In this document: positions 8,082 through 16,455 of the stretch, in pieces | Numbering within the stretch: position 1 is the stretch's first letter | How the letters are laid out: every line of letters starts with the position of its first letter | NCBI GenBank assembly: GCA_964584755.1 | Contig: CAZPAV010000035.1 | Span: 1-30,207, forward strand | Source of the DNA: CAZPAV01 sp964584755 | GTDB taxonomy: Bacteria; Actinomycetota; Acidimicrobiia; Spongiisociales; UBA5794 | Length of the DNA: 30,207 bases | Direction: 5' to 3' | Position numbers and translations under genes: made by a program | The notes under the pieces: generated by a model | What the model saw: the letters and a program-made list of their open reading frames with translations, nothing else | What the model was told of the DNA's origin: nothing | Databases searched by the model: none

Positions 8082-8407
8082 CAGCCGAGCAGCCCGCCCA
8101 GGTCCATCCCGCCGGTGAGGCCGCCCACGGCGGCGGCGGCGTCGGCCTGGGCGGAGGCGAGCGCCTGGTTCACCGCGGCCACCACGAGGTCCCCGGCCAT
8201 CTCCGGGTCCTCGGGGTCGAGCGCCTCCGGCGCGAAGGTCACCGAGACGAGCTCGCCGCTCCCCTTCACGACCGCCCGGACCGCGCCGCCACCGGCGCTC
8301 GCCTCGTACGTGCGCTCGGCGAGGTCCTGCTGCGCCTGCTGGATCTGGGCTTGCATCTGCTGTGCCTGCTGCATGAGCTGGCGCAGGTCCTTGGGCATGC
8401 GTGACAT
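8081..8407 (-). CDS. YbaB/EbfC nucleoid-associated protein
   Basis: This protein of about 108 residues has the family's helical N terminus rich in Gln/Met (QLMQQAQQMQAQIQQAQQ), a central beta section (GGAVRAVVKGSGELVSVTF) and the closing NQALASAQ helix. It binds DNA as a dimer and is classically encoded beside recR and dnaX. The start at 8407 (MSRMPKDLRQ) is chosen because TACCCT lies 7 nt upstream. An ATG at 8398 and a longer frame from 8437 are alternatives. It heads the ybaB-recR unit and is divergent from dnaX. Confidence 0.9.
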   Translation of the reverse strand: MSRMPKDLRQLMQQAQQMQAQIQQAQQDLAERTYEASAGGGAVRAVVKGSGELVSVTFAPEALDPEDPEMAGDLVVAAVNQALASAQADAAAAVGGLTGGMDLGGLLG

Positions 8408-8414
8408 GCGAGGC

Positions 8415-8420
8415 AGGGTA
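8415..8420 (-). promoter_or_regulatory. -10-like hexamer for ybaB-recR
   Basis: Minus-strand TACCCT lies 7 nt before ATG 8407. It is the same hexamer as the divergent dnaX promoter about 65 bp away. Confidence 0.5.
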
Positions 8421-8483
8421 GTCCCGAGCGTGCCCAAGATCGGTGCCCGCCGGCGCCCCCGGCGCCTCGTCCTCCTCCTCCGC

Positions 8484-8489
8484 TACCCT
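8484..8489 (+). promoter_or_regulatory. -10-like hexamer for dnaX
   Basis: TACCCT is 8 nt before ATG 8498; there is no ribosome site between them. Confidence 0.5.
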
Positions 8490-8497
8490 CGCCGCAG

Positions 8498-10159
8498 ATG
8501 CAGTATCAGGCGCTCTATCGACGGTACCGACCCCAGCGTTTCGCGGAGATCGTCGGGCAGGAGCACGTCACCCGCACGCTCGCCCGCGAGGTCGTCGAGG
8601 GGAAGATCGCCCACGCCTACCTCTTCAGCGGACCCCGAGGAACGGGGAAGACGACCACCGCCCGTATCCTCGCCAAGGCTCTCAACTGCGTCGATCGCAC
8701 CCCCGAAGGCGAACCCTGCAACCGGTGCGCCTCCTGCCTCGCCATCACCGAAGGGACCTCCCTCGACGTCATCGAGCTCGACGCCGCCTCGCACAACAAG
8801 GTGGAGGACGTGCGCGAGATTCGGGTGAACGTCGGCACCGTCGCCGCCGCGGAGGGGGCACACCGCGTCTACATCCTCGACGAGGCGCACATGCTGTCGC
8901 GCGCCGCGGGCAACGCCCTGCTCAAGACCCTCGAGGAGCCTCCCGAGCACGTCGTGTTCGTCCTCGCCACGACCGAGCCCTACAAGCTCCTCGACACCAT
9001 CCGGAGTCGGGCACAGCGGTTCGACTTCCTCCCCGTCGCCTCCGAGCTCGTCGTCGGCCACCTCGTCGACATCGCCGGACGGGAGGGGTTCGACGTCGAC
9101 CGCGCCGGCCTCGCCGCCGTCGCCGAGCACGCGCGTGGCTCGGTCCGTGACGCCATGAGCCTTCTCGAGCAGGTGGCCGCCCTCGGAGCGGGCACCGTGC
9201 GCACCGAGGGGGTGTCCCGGGCGCTCGGCCTCGCCGAGCGGACCGCGTTCTCCGCCCTGGCCGACGCCATCGCCCGTGGCGACGCGCCGGCCGCGCTCGA
9301 GCTCGTCGCCGGACTCTCCTCCCGGGGAGTCGACCTGCGCCGCTTCGTGGCCGATGCCCTCGGCTTCTTCCGGGGGGTGTTCCTCGCCCACTACGCCCCC
9401 AACCTCGAGGAGGTCGTCGACGAGCCCCCCGAGGTGCTCGATCGCTGGCGCCGAACCGCGACCGTCCTCTCCGCCCCCGATGTCCTCCGCACCCTCGACC
9501 GGCTCGCCGCGGCCCTCCTCGAACTGCGCCGCGGCCGCGAGGAGCGGCTCGTCGTGGAGCTCACCCTGCTCCAGCTCACCCGCCCGGAGACGGCATGGGA
9601 CCCCGCGGCCACCGCGGCACGTCTCGATCGTCTCGAGCAACGCGTCGCCCATCTCGAACGGACCGCGACGAGCGCGGGGGCCGCCGCGACCTCCGTGGAA
9701 CGCCCCGCCGACGGTCCCCTCCCCCGCGAGGAGGCTCCGCCCACGGCCGAGGCCGCACCGCCTCCCGACCTCACCCTCGAGGCTCTCGAGGCGGCCTGGC
9801 CGGCGATCGTCCTGCGCATTCGGAACGTCGCCGGACCCCGGCGCCACGCCTTCCTCAAGGAGGCCGCACCGGCCGCGATCGAGGACGGCGCGGCGATCCT
9901 CGCCGTCCCCGGCCATCTCCACTTCCACCTCGAGCAGCTCCGCGCCGACGACGAGCTCGCCGTGGCGCTGACGGCCGTCGCCGCCGACTTGTTGGGCGGC
10001 CCGGTCCGCTTCGTCTTTCGCGCCGTCGACGGTCCCGACCTCCCCCCGGAGCCGACGCGCGCCCCCGAGGCGGACCAGCTCGTCGAGGACGCCGGCGAGT
10101 CCCAGGATCCGACGGGCCTCGTCGTCGACCTGCTCGGTGGGGAGATCGTGTCGGAATGA
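8498..10159 (+). CDS. dnaX: DNA polymerase III clamp-loader subunit gamma/tau
   Basis: This 553-residue AAA+ ATPase loads the sliding clamp. It begins with the family hallmark QALYRRYRPQRFAEIVGQ. Walker A is at about 45-53 (GPRGTGKTT), followed by the zinc module Cys64, Cys74, Cys77, Cys80, Walker B/DEAH at about 128-131 (ILDEAH), and sensor 1/SRC (TIRSRAQRFDF). A variable Pro/Ala-rich linker after about residue 395 leads to a C-terminal domain, so this is a tau-like full-length product. I see no A-rich slippage site for a gamma frameshift product. Its last codons overlap dgt by 4 nt (ATGA). Confidence 0.95.
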   Translation: MQYQALYRRYRPQRFAEIVGQEHVTRTLAREVVEGKIAHAYLFSGPRGTGKTTTARILAKALNCVDRTPEGEPCNRCASCLAITEGTSLDVIELDAASHNKVEDVREIRVNVGTVAAAEGAHRVYILDEAHMLSRAAGNALLKTLEEPPEHVVFVLATTEPYKLLDTIRSRAQRFDFLPVASELVVGHLVDIAGREGFDVDRAGLAAVAEHARGSVRDAMSLLEQVAALGAGTVRTEGVSRALGLAERTAFSALADAIARGDAPAALELVAGLSSRGVDLRRFVADALGFFRGVFLAHYAPNLEEVVDEPPEVLDRWRRTATVLSAPDVLRTLDRLAAALLELRRGREERLVVELTLLQLTRPETAWDPAATAARLDRLEQRVAHLERTATSAGAAATSVERPADGPLPREEAPPTAEAAPPPDLTLEALEAAWPAIVLRIRNVAGPRRHAFLKEAAPAAIEDGAAILAVPGHLHFHLEQLRADDELAVALTAVAADLLGGPVRFVFRAVDGPDLPPEPTRAPEADQLVEDAGESQDPTGLVVDLLGGEIVSE

Positions 10160-11232
10160 TCCCCCAGGGACCGACGGCGGTACCCGAGGAGCCCGGACGG
10201 ACGGTGGGGACGGCCGCCGCGGCCTCGTCAGCGCCCCATGGGTTCCTCCGGCGCGAGCGGGAGGCGGCGGAGGCCCGGGAGCGGGATCTCCTGGCGCCGG
10301 CGGCGACCCGCTCGACCGCCTCGCGCGGTCGGGCCCACCCCGAGCCCCCGGACCGCTGGCGTACGGCCTTCGAGCGCGACCGGGACCGCATCCTCCACTC
10401 GAAGGCGTTTCGTCGCCTCAAGCACAAGACCCAGGTGTTCATCGATCCCGAGGGGGATCACTACGTCACCCGCCTCACCCACACGCTCCAGGTGACCCAG
10501 ATCGGCGGCTCGATCGCCCGCTTCCTCGGACTCAACGACACCCTCACCGAGGCCATCTCCCTCGGCCACGACGTCGGTCACTCGCCCTTCGGTCACACCG
10601 GTGAGGAGGCGCTCTCCGCGTTCGTCTCCGGGGAGTGGCGCCACGCCGCCCAGAGCGTGCGCATCTTCGAGGTCCTCGAACCTCTCAACCTCACCTGGGA
10701 GGTCCTCGACGGCATCGGCACCCACACCTGGAAGCTCGAGGAGACCCCGACGACGCCCGAGGGCGCCATCGTGCGTTTCGCGGATCGGATCGCGTACCTG
10801 GCCCACGACGTGCTCGACGCCATGCGGGCCGGGATCCTCCGCCGGGACGACCTGCCGGCGACGACCTTCGCCGCGTTCGGGGAGCCGGGGCGGGCCTGGG
10901 TGTCCACGATGATCGAGGCGGTGGTGGAGGAGTCGCTGCGGACGGGACGCATCGCCATGGAACCCACCCGCCTCGAGGTGATGCACGAGCTGCGGACGTT
11001 CATGTTCGCCCGCGTCTACCACCGGCCCGAGGTGGCGCCGCAGCGGCGCTGGGCGCGTGAGGTGGTGCGGGACCTCGTCGGGTACTACCTCACCCACGCC
11101 GCCGAGATCCCCGAGACATACCGCCACGACGATGCCGACCTCCTCACCCGGGTCCTCGACTACGTGGCGGGGATGACCGACCGGTACGCGGCGGCCCGTC
11201 ACGACGAGCTCTTCCGACCTCGTCTCTTCTGA
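10156..11232 (+). CDS. dgt: Deoxyguanosinetriphosphate triphosphohydrolase-like HD protein
   Basis: This 358-residue HD-superfamily protein hydrolyses dNTPs to nucleoside plus triphosphate. The N-terminal 60 residues are low-complexity Ala/Arg/Glu. The conserved part starts at RTAFERDRDRILHSKAFRRLKHKTQVF. Metal ligands are His109 (RLTHTLQV), His138-Asp139 (GHDVGHSPFGHTGE) and the later Asp of RFADRIAYLAHD. ATG 10156 overlaps the dnaX stop, so dnaX and dgt are coupled, placing a dNTP-pool enzyme in the replication operon. An open frame continues upstream but lies inside dnaX. Confidence 0.9.
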   Translation: MIPQGPTAVPEEPGRTVGTAAAASSAPHGFLRREREAAEARERDLLAPAATRSTASRGRAHPEPPDRWRTAFERDRDRILHSKAFRRLKHKTQVFIDPEGDHYVTRLTHTLQVTQIGGSIARFLGLNDTLTEAISLGHDVGHSPFGHTGEEALSAFVSGEWRHAAQSVRIFEVLEPLNLTWEVLDGIGTHTWKLEETPTTPEGAIVRFADRIAYLAHDVLDAMRAGILRRDDLPATTFAAFGEPGRAWVSTMIEAVVEESLRTGRIAMEPTRLEVMHELRTFMFARVYHRPEVAPQRRWAREVVRDLVGYYLTHAAEIPETYRHDDADLLTRVLDYVAGMTDRYAAARHDELFRPRLF

Positions 11233-11259
11233 TCCGTCACGGGCGCGGGCGTCGACTCG

Positions 11260-11916
11260 TCACGGCAGGCGGTCGGGCCACAACGGCTCGTCGACCCGCC
11301 AGGGAGGGGGATTCCCCCAACGCTGTGAGTACACGACGCGGTGTACCGGCGCCCGAACCGCGACCCCCCACCGACCCCGGGGGTAGCCGCAGGGGATGGC
11401 GGCAGCGTTCGTCCACCCCTTGTCCAAGGGGACGCCGAGGAGCGCGGCGAGCTCCTCCTGCCGGAACATGCCGAGGATCGTCGTCAGGGTCGTTCCCACC
11501 CCCTGGCCGCGGGCGGCGAGCATGAGGTTCCAGATCGCCGGGTAGATCGAGGCACCGCTCGGATCGTTGCGATGGAAGGGTAGGACGACGAGGGGAACCT
11601 CCGCGAAGTGGTCGGCGAGCCAGCGCGAGGAACGCAGGATCCGTATCGTGGCCTCGTCCCCACTCGCCACGGCCGCCTCCCGACGTCCCGCGTACACGGT
11701 GCGGGTCAGCTCCTCCCACGCCTCGGCGTACAGCTTCCCGAGCGCCTTCCGGGTGGCGGGGTCGGTGACGACGAGGAAGCGCCAGTTCTGTGCGTTCCCC
11801 CCCGAGGGGGACCGGATCGCGGCGTCGAGCATGAGCCGCACGACGTCCTCGGGAACGGGATCCGGCTTCACCCGACGCATGGCCCGGGTCGTGTAGAGCG
11901 CCTCGTAGAGATCCAT
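11260..11916 (-). CDS. Nitroreductase family flavoprotein
   Basis: This 218-residue protein has the nitroreductase fold and length. The phosphate-binding Arg stretch TTRAMRRVKPDPVPEDV is at about 9-25. SPSGGNAQNWRFLVVTD (about 37-53) is the classic FMN-binding motif, and AARGQGVGTTLTT lies near 146. These enzymes use FMN and NAD(P)H to reduce nitro compounds, quinones or related acceptors; the physiological substrate is unknown. The start at 11916 is supported by minus-strand TAGGGT 7 nt upstream. It converges with dgt across a 27-nt gap in which I see no clear hairpin. Confidence 0.88.
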   Translation of the reverse strand: MDLYEALYTTRAMRRVKPDPVPEDVVRLMLDAAIRSPSGGNAQNWRFLVVTDPATRKALGKLYAEAWEELTRTVYAGRREAAVASGDEATIRILRSSRWLADHFAEVPLVVLPFHRNDPSGASIYPAIWNLMLAARGQGVGTTLTTILGMFRQEELAALLGVPLDKGWTNAAAIPCGYPRGRWGVAVRAPVHRVVYSQRWGNPPPWRVDEPLWPDRLP

Positions 11917-11923
11917 GGCGTGC

Positions 11924-11929
11924 ACCCTA
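11924..11929 (-). promoter_or_regulatory. -10-like hexamer for the nitroreductase gene
   Basis: Minus-strand TAGGGT is 7 nt before ATG 11916. Confidence 0.5.
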
Positions 11930-11936
11930 CCGGCCC

Positions 11937-12344
11937 TCAGGCGAGCTCCGCGACGAGGGCGAGGACGACCAGGACGGTGACGGTCCAGGTGAGGGAGACG
12001 GCGAGGTAGCGCCGGATCCACGCCGGCCAGGTGGGGGAGGACTCGGCGAGACCGGAGCCGAGGAGATACCACAGCGGGAAGCTGGTGAGCACGCCCACGA
12101 CGATCACCGTGAAGCGTGTCACCTCGATGAAGTCGAAGGAGAAGATCCACGCCGTGGGCGCGGCGACGAGGAACAGGAGCGCCGCGAGGAAGCCCGTGGC
12201 CAGATCCGTCACCCCTCCTCCCTCCCGGAACCCCACGCCGAGGCCGAGGAGGACGAGGAGTGTCGGGAACACGAGCGCCGCCAGGCCTGCCCCCCCACGG
12301 CGTGGCCCGTGCTTCCGGGATGCGAAGGACAGGTCCCGGCTCAC
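11937..12344 (-). CDS. Four-helix integral membrane protein of unknown function
   Basis: This 135-residue protein has a short basic N terminus (SRDLSFASRKHGPRRGG) and four hydrophobic segments (roughly residues 20-40, 48-70, 75-97 and 108-130). I recognise no family. GTG 12344 is chosen because minus-strand TAGCCT lies 7 nt upstream and the preceding in-frame sequence is Arg-rich filler. Its stop is only 20 nt upstream of the nitroreductase start on the same strand, with the nitroreductase hexamer between them. Confidence 0.6.
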   Translation of the reverse strand: MSRDLSFASRKHGPRRGGAGLAALVFPTLLVLLGLGVGFREGGGVTDLATGFLAALLFLVAAPTAWIFSFDFIEVTRFTVIVVGVLTSFPLWYLLGSGLAESSPTWPAWIRRYLAVSLTWTVTVLVVLALVAELA

Positions 12345-12351
12345 GCCCGCC

Positions 12352-12357
12352 AGGCTA
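12352..12357 (-). promoter_or_regulatory. -10-like hexamer for the four-helix membrane protein
   Basis: Minus-strand TAGCCT is 7 nt before the GTG at 12344. Confidence 0.5.
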
Positions 12358-12412
12358 ACCGCCACGGATCGTCGTGTTCGTCCCGGAGGACGGGGTGTCC
12401 GACGGGAGACGG

Positions 12413-12418
12413 TACGAT
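12413..12418 (+). promoter_or_regulatory. -10-like hexamer for dodecin, leadered
   Basis: TACGAT is followed by a leader of about 20 nt that carries GAGGAG at 12434-12439, 6 nt before the GTG at 12446. Confidence 0.4.
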
Positions 12419-12445
12419 CGGCTCCCACGAGCCGAGGAGCCGAAC

Positions 12446-12664
12446 GTGACGAGTCACATCGAGAACGGGGCCATGAAGGTCATCGAGGTCATCGGCATCT
12501 CCTCCGAGAGCTTCGACGACGCCATCGACCGTGCCGTCGCCAAGGCGGCGGAGTCCATCCGCGGCATCACCCGTGTCGAGGTCGCCGAGCTGGCGGGTGA
12601 GGTCGAGGACGGCGGCATCGTCCGGTACCACGCGACGGTGAAGCTCTCTTTCACGGTCCGCTGA
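12446..12664 (+). CDS. Dodecin (flavin/CoA-binding storage protein)
   Basis: This 72-residue protein matches dodecin throughout: KVIEVIGISSESFDDAIDRAVAKAAESIRGITRVEV, then EVEDGGIVRYHATVKLSFTV. Dodecins form hollow 12-subunit spheres that bind flavins (FMN, FAD or riboflavin) and, in some bacteria, CoA. The GTG start at 12446 is supported by GAGGAG 6 nt upstream. An internal ATG at 12473, before the conserved part, is the alternative. Confidence 0.9.
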   Translation: MTSHIENGAMKVIEVIGISSESFDDAIDRAVAKAAESIRGITRVEVAELAGEVEDGGIVRYHATVKLSFTVR

Positions 12665-12746
12665 GGACCGCCGGCACCCTCCCCGGTCGGGCGTCGCGAC
12701 GGTGACGCGGCCCCTCGTCGCCTGGCTCCTACGGGAGTCCCGTCGC

Positions 12747-12752
12747 TAGCCT
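12747..12752 (+). promoter_or_regulatory. -10-like hexamer for the M23 peptidase gene
   Basis: TAGCCT is 6 nt before GTG 12759. Confidence 0.5.
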
Positions 12753-12758
12753 TCGCCC

Positions 12759-13841
12759 GTGCGGCGCATCCGTCCTCTCCTGCTGGCTCTCACCCTCGCC
12801 CTCGTGGCGACGCTGCCGTCCCCGGCCGGCGCGCAGTCGAAGGGCGACGTCAAGAGCGCCAAGAGCGAGCAGGACCAGGCGTACGAGGAGCTCGTTCGGG
12901 CCAACGACGAGCTCGGGGCCGCGATGGCGGATCTCGAGGGCATCGACGACGAGCTGCGCGACCTGGGCCGTCGCATCGACCGTCTGCACGGTCGCATCGA
13001 GGAGTACCGGAGCACCGTCGAGGATCTCCAACGCCGCGCCCGTGAGCTCGTCGTCGAGACGTACATCCGGGGCGGGGGCGCCCTCATCACCGCGGCGTTC
13101 AGCGCCGGGACGATCCAGGACCTCCTCACCAGCCAGGCGCTCATCGACCAGGCGACGAATCACGACCTCATCGCACTCGATCGTCTCGCCGCGGTGAGCC
13201 GCGAGATGGACCGCCTCACGGTGCAGCTCGACGCCGAGGAAGCCGAGGCGACCCGCCTCGAGGCCCAGCAGGCGCAGAAGGTCGCCGAGCTCCAGGAGCT
13301 CCAGCGGCATGCCGAGGAGGTCTTCTCCACGGCTCGCCGGAAGTACCGCGAGGTCTACGCGAAGTACCGGGAGGCACAGCGTCGCGCCGCCCTGGCCGCG
13401 GCCGCCCGACGGCGGGGTGCGGGCCGCGGGCTCCCCGCCAGCACCACCCGGGGCGTCGTCTGCCCCGTGCGGGGCAGCACCTGGTTCGTCGACACCTGGG
13501 GAGCGCCTCGTCCCGGCGGCCGCCAGCACCACGGGACCGACCTGTCGGCCCGCTCGGGGACGCCGCTCGTGGCCATGTACGGCGGACGGGTCCGCATCGG
13601 GACGAGCTACCTGGGCGGGAAGCAGGTGTACGTCTACGGGGACAATGGCGTCTTCTTCTACTACGCCCACCTCTCCCGGTGGGCCCGCGGGTTGAAGACG
13701 GGAGACCGGGTGAAGAAGGGGCAGATCATCGGGTACGCCGGCGCCACCGGCGACGCGTCGGGACCCCACCTCCACCTCGGCATGGGGCTCATCGGCGGTG
13801 GATTCGTCAATCCGTATCCGACGGTCCGGGCCGTCTGCTGA
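12759..13841 (+). CDS. Secreted coiled-coil M23 family peptidase
   Basis: This 360-residue exported protein starts with a signal peptide (about 1-25, ending AGAQS). A long coiled-coil region (about 30-215) is rich in Glu/Arg/Leu heptads, and an M23 (LytM) domain covers about 235-355. The zinc site HxxxD (His257-Asp261), His304 and the HLH motif (His337, His339) are all present, so it should be an active endopeptidase for peptidoglycan cross-bridges. The architecture resembles EnvC-like cell-division hydrolase regulators and other CwlO/RipA-like wall enzymes. GTG 12759 is supported by a hexamer 6 nt upstream and by the signal peptide. Its last 35 bases overlap the end of the convergent NUDIX gene. 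Confidence 0.88.
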   Translation: MRRIRPLLLALTLALVATLPSPAGAQSKGDVKSAKSEQDQAYEELVRANDELGAAMADLEGIDDELRDLGRRIDRLHGRIEEYRSTVEDLQRRARELVVETYIRGGGALITAAFSAGTIQDLLTSQALIDQATNHDLIALDRLAAVSREMDRLTVQLDAEEAEATRLEAQQAQKVAELQELQRHAEEVFSTARRKYREVYAKYREAQRRAALAAAARRRGAGRGLPASTTRGVVCPVRGSTWFVDTWGAPRPGGRQHHGTDLSARSGTPLVAMYGGRVRIGTSYLGGKQVYVYGDNGVFFYYAHLSRWARGLKTGDRVKKGQIIGYAGATGDASGPHLHLGMGLIGGGFVNPYPTVRAVC

Positions 13842-14256
13842 CCACACCGATCCCGAGCGCGTCGAGGAGCTCGATCATCGTCGGCGTCAGGGGGCGTCTC
13901 CGCACCTCGCCGAACGGCACGAACTCGGCGGCGGCGGCGTCGTCCCCGGCGCGCAGCGCTCCCCCCACGACGCGCGCCCGGAAGTCGACCACGGCGTAGT
14001 GCCACGCCGGAGGGTCGTGCGGGTCCAGGATGTCACCCACCCACACCGGCTCGCCGACCTCGACCTCGAGGCCGGTCTCCTCCCGGACCTCCCGGACCAC
14101 CGCCTCCCGCATACGCTCCCCGACGCGCTGGCGGCCCCCGGGAACCGCCCACGCCCCGGCGTGGGCGCCGCGGGCACGCCGGACGAGGAGGAGCCGGCCC
14201 TCGTCGACGACGACCGCCCCCACCGCCGGGATCGGCCGGCGTTCCTCAGCGGTCAT
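13807..14256 (-). CDS. NUDIX hydrolase
   Basis: This 149-residue protein carries a complete Nudix box (GGRQRVGERMREAVVREVREETGL, about residues 40-63). The protein begins with the typical PAVGAVVVDEGRLLLVRRARG, as in MutT/ADP-ribose pyrophosphatase-like enzymes. It cleaves nucleoside diphosphates linked to another moiety; the substrate is not readable. Its ATG overlaps the end of the metallophosphoesterase gene by 11 nt on the same strand, so the two are probably an operon. Confidence 0.88.
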   Translation of the reverse strand: MTAEERRPIPAVGAVVVDEGRLLLVRRARGAHAGAWAVPGGRQRVGERMREAVVREVREETGLEVEVGEPVWVGDILDPHDPPAWHYAVVDFRARVVGGALRAGDDAAAAEFVPFGEVRRRPLTPTMIELLDALGIGVVSRRPGPSDTD

Positions 14257-15229
14257 CGATCACCGCCCGGTCGACGACCGTCCCCGCGGTCGTGAGCGCC
14301 TCCACCACGATCGAGGCGGGCCCGATCCGCAGCTCGACGAACCCGTGGTGCCGGTCGTCGCTTGCCACCGGCGGGGGCGTGCCCGCCGGACACGCGCCGA
14401 CCCGGTACAGTCCTCGGCCCCCCGAGCCGGTCACGACGTAGGTGACGCCATCGACGAGGAACCGCTGGTAGTCGTGGTCGTGTCCGTTGAGCACGAGGTC
14501 GACGCCGTACCGCGCGAAGAGCGGCACCCACGCCTCGTCGACCGCCCGGGTGCTCCCGTGGCTTCCACAGCTGAAGGCGGGCTGGTGGAAGACGACGAGA
14601 CGCGGACCGGTGTCGGGTGCGGAGAGCTGCTCGAGGAGCCACGCCCGCTGAGCGGGATCCCTCGGTTGGTTGGCGTCGAGCACGATGAGGGTCGCCGGTC
14701 CCAGCGGAGTGGCGTACCACCGGCCCGGCGGCGCCAGGACCTCGGTGACGAGCCGGGATCGGGCCGGATTCGCCAGGTCGTGGTTCCCCCACGCCGCCCA
14801 CACCGGGATCTCCTGGCGCGCCACCCATCCGAAGGGCTCGTTCCACATGGCGTCGACGTCGCCGTGGTAGAAGTTGTCTCCCGTGGTGACGACGGCGGCG
14901 ACGTCCTCGACCGCCGCCACCTGCTCCATGGCCGAGGCCACGCGCCGCTCGTCCTCACCACCTCCCCCGAAGTCTCCGAGGACGAGGACGACCGCCGGCG
15001 CCGGCGGTGCCACCGGGGACGGGGTGACGCTCGTCGTGGCGGCCGTCGACGATGTCGAGGACGTCTCCGCGGCCCGGGCGGGAGGCGGAGGGATCGGCGC
15101 CACCGTGACCGTCGTGACGGCCGTGGTCGTCCCTCCACCCGCCGCGGCGGTGCTCCCGTCCGGGTGCGCCCCTCCGGCGCAGGCGGCGAGGATCACGGCT
15201 GCGACGGCGAGGAGCGACAGACTGCGCAC
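14246..15229 (-). CDS. Lipoprotein metallophosphoesterase (purple acid phosphatase-like)
   Basis: This 327-residue exported protein has a lipoprotein signal peptide with lipobox LAAC (Cys17) and a low-complexity Thr/Ser/Pro linker to about residue 75. A calcineurin-like phosphoesterase domain follows, with GDFG, VTTGDNFYHG, WGNHDLA, VVFHQPAF and NGHDHDYQRF visible in the right order. These supply the dinuclear metal site, so it should hydrolyse phosphoesters outside the membrane. GTG 15229 is chosen because the signal peptide starts there and minus-strand TACCGT lies 6 nt upstream. Confidence 0.88.
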   Translation of the reverse strand: MRSLSLLAVAAVILAACAGGAHPDGSTAAAGGGTTTAVTTVTVAPIPPPPARAAETSSTSSTAATTSVTPSPVAPPAPAVVLVLGDFGGGGEDERRVASAMEQVAAVEDVAAVVTTGDNFYHGDVDAMWNEPFGWVARQEIPVWAAWGNHDLANPARSRLVTEVLAPPGRWYATPLGPATLIVLDANQPRDPAQRAWLLEQLSAPDTGPRLVVFHQPAFSCGSHGSTRAVDEAWVPLFARYGVDLVLNGHDHDYQRFLVDGVTYVVTGSGGRGLYRVGACPAGTPPPVASDDRHHGFVELRIGPASIVVEALTTAGTVVDRAVIDDR

Positions 15230-15235
15230 GGGCGA

Positions 15236-15241
15236 ACGGTA
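15236..15241 (-). promoter_or_regulatory. -10-like hexamer for the metallophosphoesterase gene
   Basis: Minus-strand TACCGT is 6 nt before the GTG at 15229. Confidence 0.5.
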
Positions 15242-15288
15242 CCCCGCTCCCGGCGCTGCGGCCTCCGAGGCGTCGCCCCCGGGCGTGA

Positions 15289-16398
15289 TCAGCGGGAGAA
15301 CCGGCCCGGCGAGAGCGCGGTCGGGTCGAGGCCGGCGGCGAGGAGATGGTCGGGGATCGGCGCACCCGCCCGCAGTGCCGCGGCGAGCGCCGCCATCGTG
15401 GGCGCGGTCTGGATCCCGAACCCGCCCTGGCCGACGAGCCACAGGAAGCCGGGCACGTCGTCGTCGAAGCCGACCACCGGGAGCCGGTCGGGAGCGAACG
15501 TCCGGAGACCGGCCCAGGTGCGGGGGACGTGCCGGATCCGGAAGGTCGTGACGGCGGTGATGCGCTCGATCGCCAGTGCCACGTCCACCTCCTCGGGCCG
15601 GACGTCGCACGGCGGCATCGGCGTCTCCTCGGCGAGGGACCCCATGAGCCGGGTGCGCTCGGGCTTGAAGTAGAACTGCTCGTCGACGTCGACGACCATC
15701 GGCCAGCCGGCGAGGTCGTACCCCTCCGGCTCGAAGGTGAAGGCGGTGCGCCGCATCGGCTGCAGCCCGACGGGACGGACTCCGGCGAGGCGGGCGACCT
15801 CGTCGCCCCAGGCCCCGGCGGCGTCGACGACGACCTCTCCGGCGAACCGCTCCCCGGCGGCCACGACCTCCCAGTGGGTGCCCGTGGCGGTGATGCGCTC
15901 CGCAGGCGTCCCGAGACGGACCGTCGCTCCCCGGCGACGTGCCCCGCGGAGGAAGCCCTGGTGGAGGGCGTGGACGTCGATCTCGCTGGACGCCGGCTCC
16001 AGGGCGCCGGCAACGATCACCTCCCCCAAGGCGGGGCACATCTCCCGCATCCGGGTCGCGTCGACGGGGAGGAGCAGCTCGTCGCCGGCGACGAGCTGCT
16101 CGACACGGGCACGTTGGTCCTCGGTGCCGACGAAGAGCACCGGCAGGGGACTCAGGAGTGGCGTCTCGACGAACCCCTCGGGGGGATGCTCGAAGAACTC
16201 GCGGGCGGCGGCGGTCAGCGACCGGACGGGTCCGCGTTCGTGCGCGACCGTGAAGAGCGCCGCAGACCGTCCCGTCGTGTGGTACCCGGCGACCGTCTCG
16301 CGCTCGAGGAGGAGCGCCGTCCCGTAGGCGGCCATCTCGTATGCGGCGCTCGCCCCGGCGATGCCCGCACCGATGACGATGGTGTCGTAGATCTCCAT
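15289..16398 (-). CDS. DauA-like FAD-dependent oxidoreductase (DAO family)
   Basis: This 369-residue protein opens with the FAD Rossmann motif VIGAGIAGASAAYEMA (about 8-23). GYHTTGRSAALF follows, a stretch characteristic of D-arginine dehydrogenase and related amine oxidoreductases, and the C terminus holds GLRTFAPDRLPVVGFD and VGQGGFGIQTAP. It probably oxidises a D-amino acid or similar amine on FAD, though substrate assignment from homology is weak. The start at 16398 precedes the FAD motif by seven residues. Upstream is CACAAT, 6 nt away, a near miss to the hexamer used elsewhere. It is divergent from the glycosidase at 16456. Confidence 0.82.
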   Translation of the reverse strand: MEIYDTIVIGAGIAGASAAYEMAAYGTALLLERETVAGYHTTGRSAALFTVAHERGPVRSLTAAAREFFEHPPEGFVETPLLSPLPVLFVGTEDQRARVEQLVAGDELLLPVDATRMREMCPALGEVIVAGALEPASSEIDVHALHQGFLRGARRRGATVRLGTPAERITATGTHWEVVAAGERFAGEVVVDAAGAWGDEVARLAGVRPVGLQPMRRTAFTFEPEGYDLAGWPMVVDVDEQFYFKPERTRLMGSLAEETPMPPCDVRPEEVDVALAIERITAVTTFRIRHVPRTWAGLRTFAPDRLPVVGFDDDVPGFLWLVGQGGFGIQTAPTMAALAAALRAGAPIPDHLLAAGLDPTALSPGRFSR

Positions 16399-16443
16399 GG
16401 CGTCATTGTGACAGGGAGGCGCGTCCTCCCGAAGAACCCGCTC

Positions 16444-16449
16444 TAGGGT
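16444..16449 (+). promoter_or_regulatory. -10-like hexamer for the glycosidase at 16456
   Basis: TAGGGT is 6 nt before GTG 16456, within the 57-nt divergent gap. Confidence 0.5.
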
Positions 16450-16455
16450 GGATCC

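Noticed and set aside
11233..11259. Terminator between dgt and the nitroreductase gene
   Set aside because: The gap shows a direct repeat of CGTCACGG but no inverted repeat that would fold.
14246..16039. A longer metallophosphoesterase starting at 16039
   Set aside because: The extra part overlaps the FAD oxidoreductase gene and is low complexity. The lipoprotein signal and the hexamer place the start at 15229.
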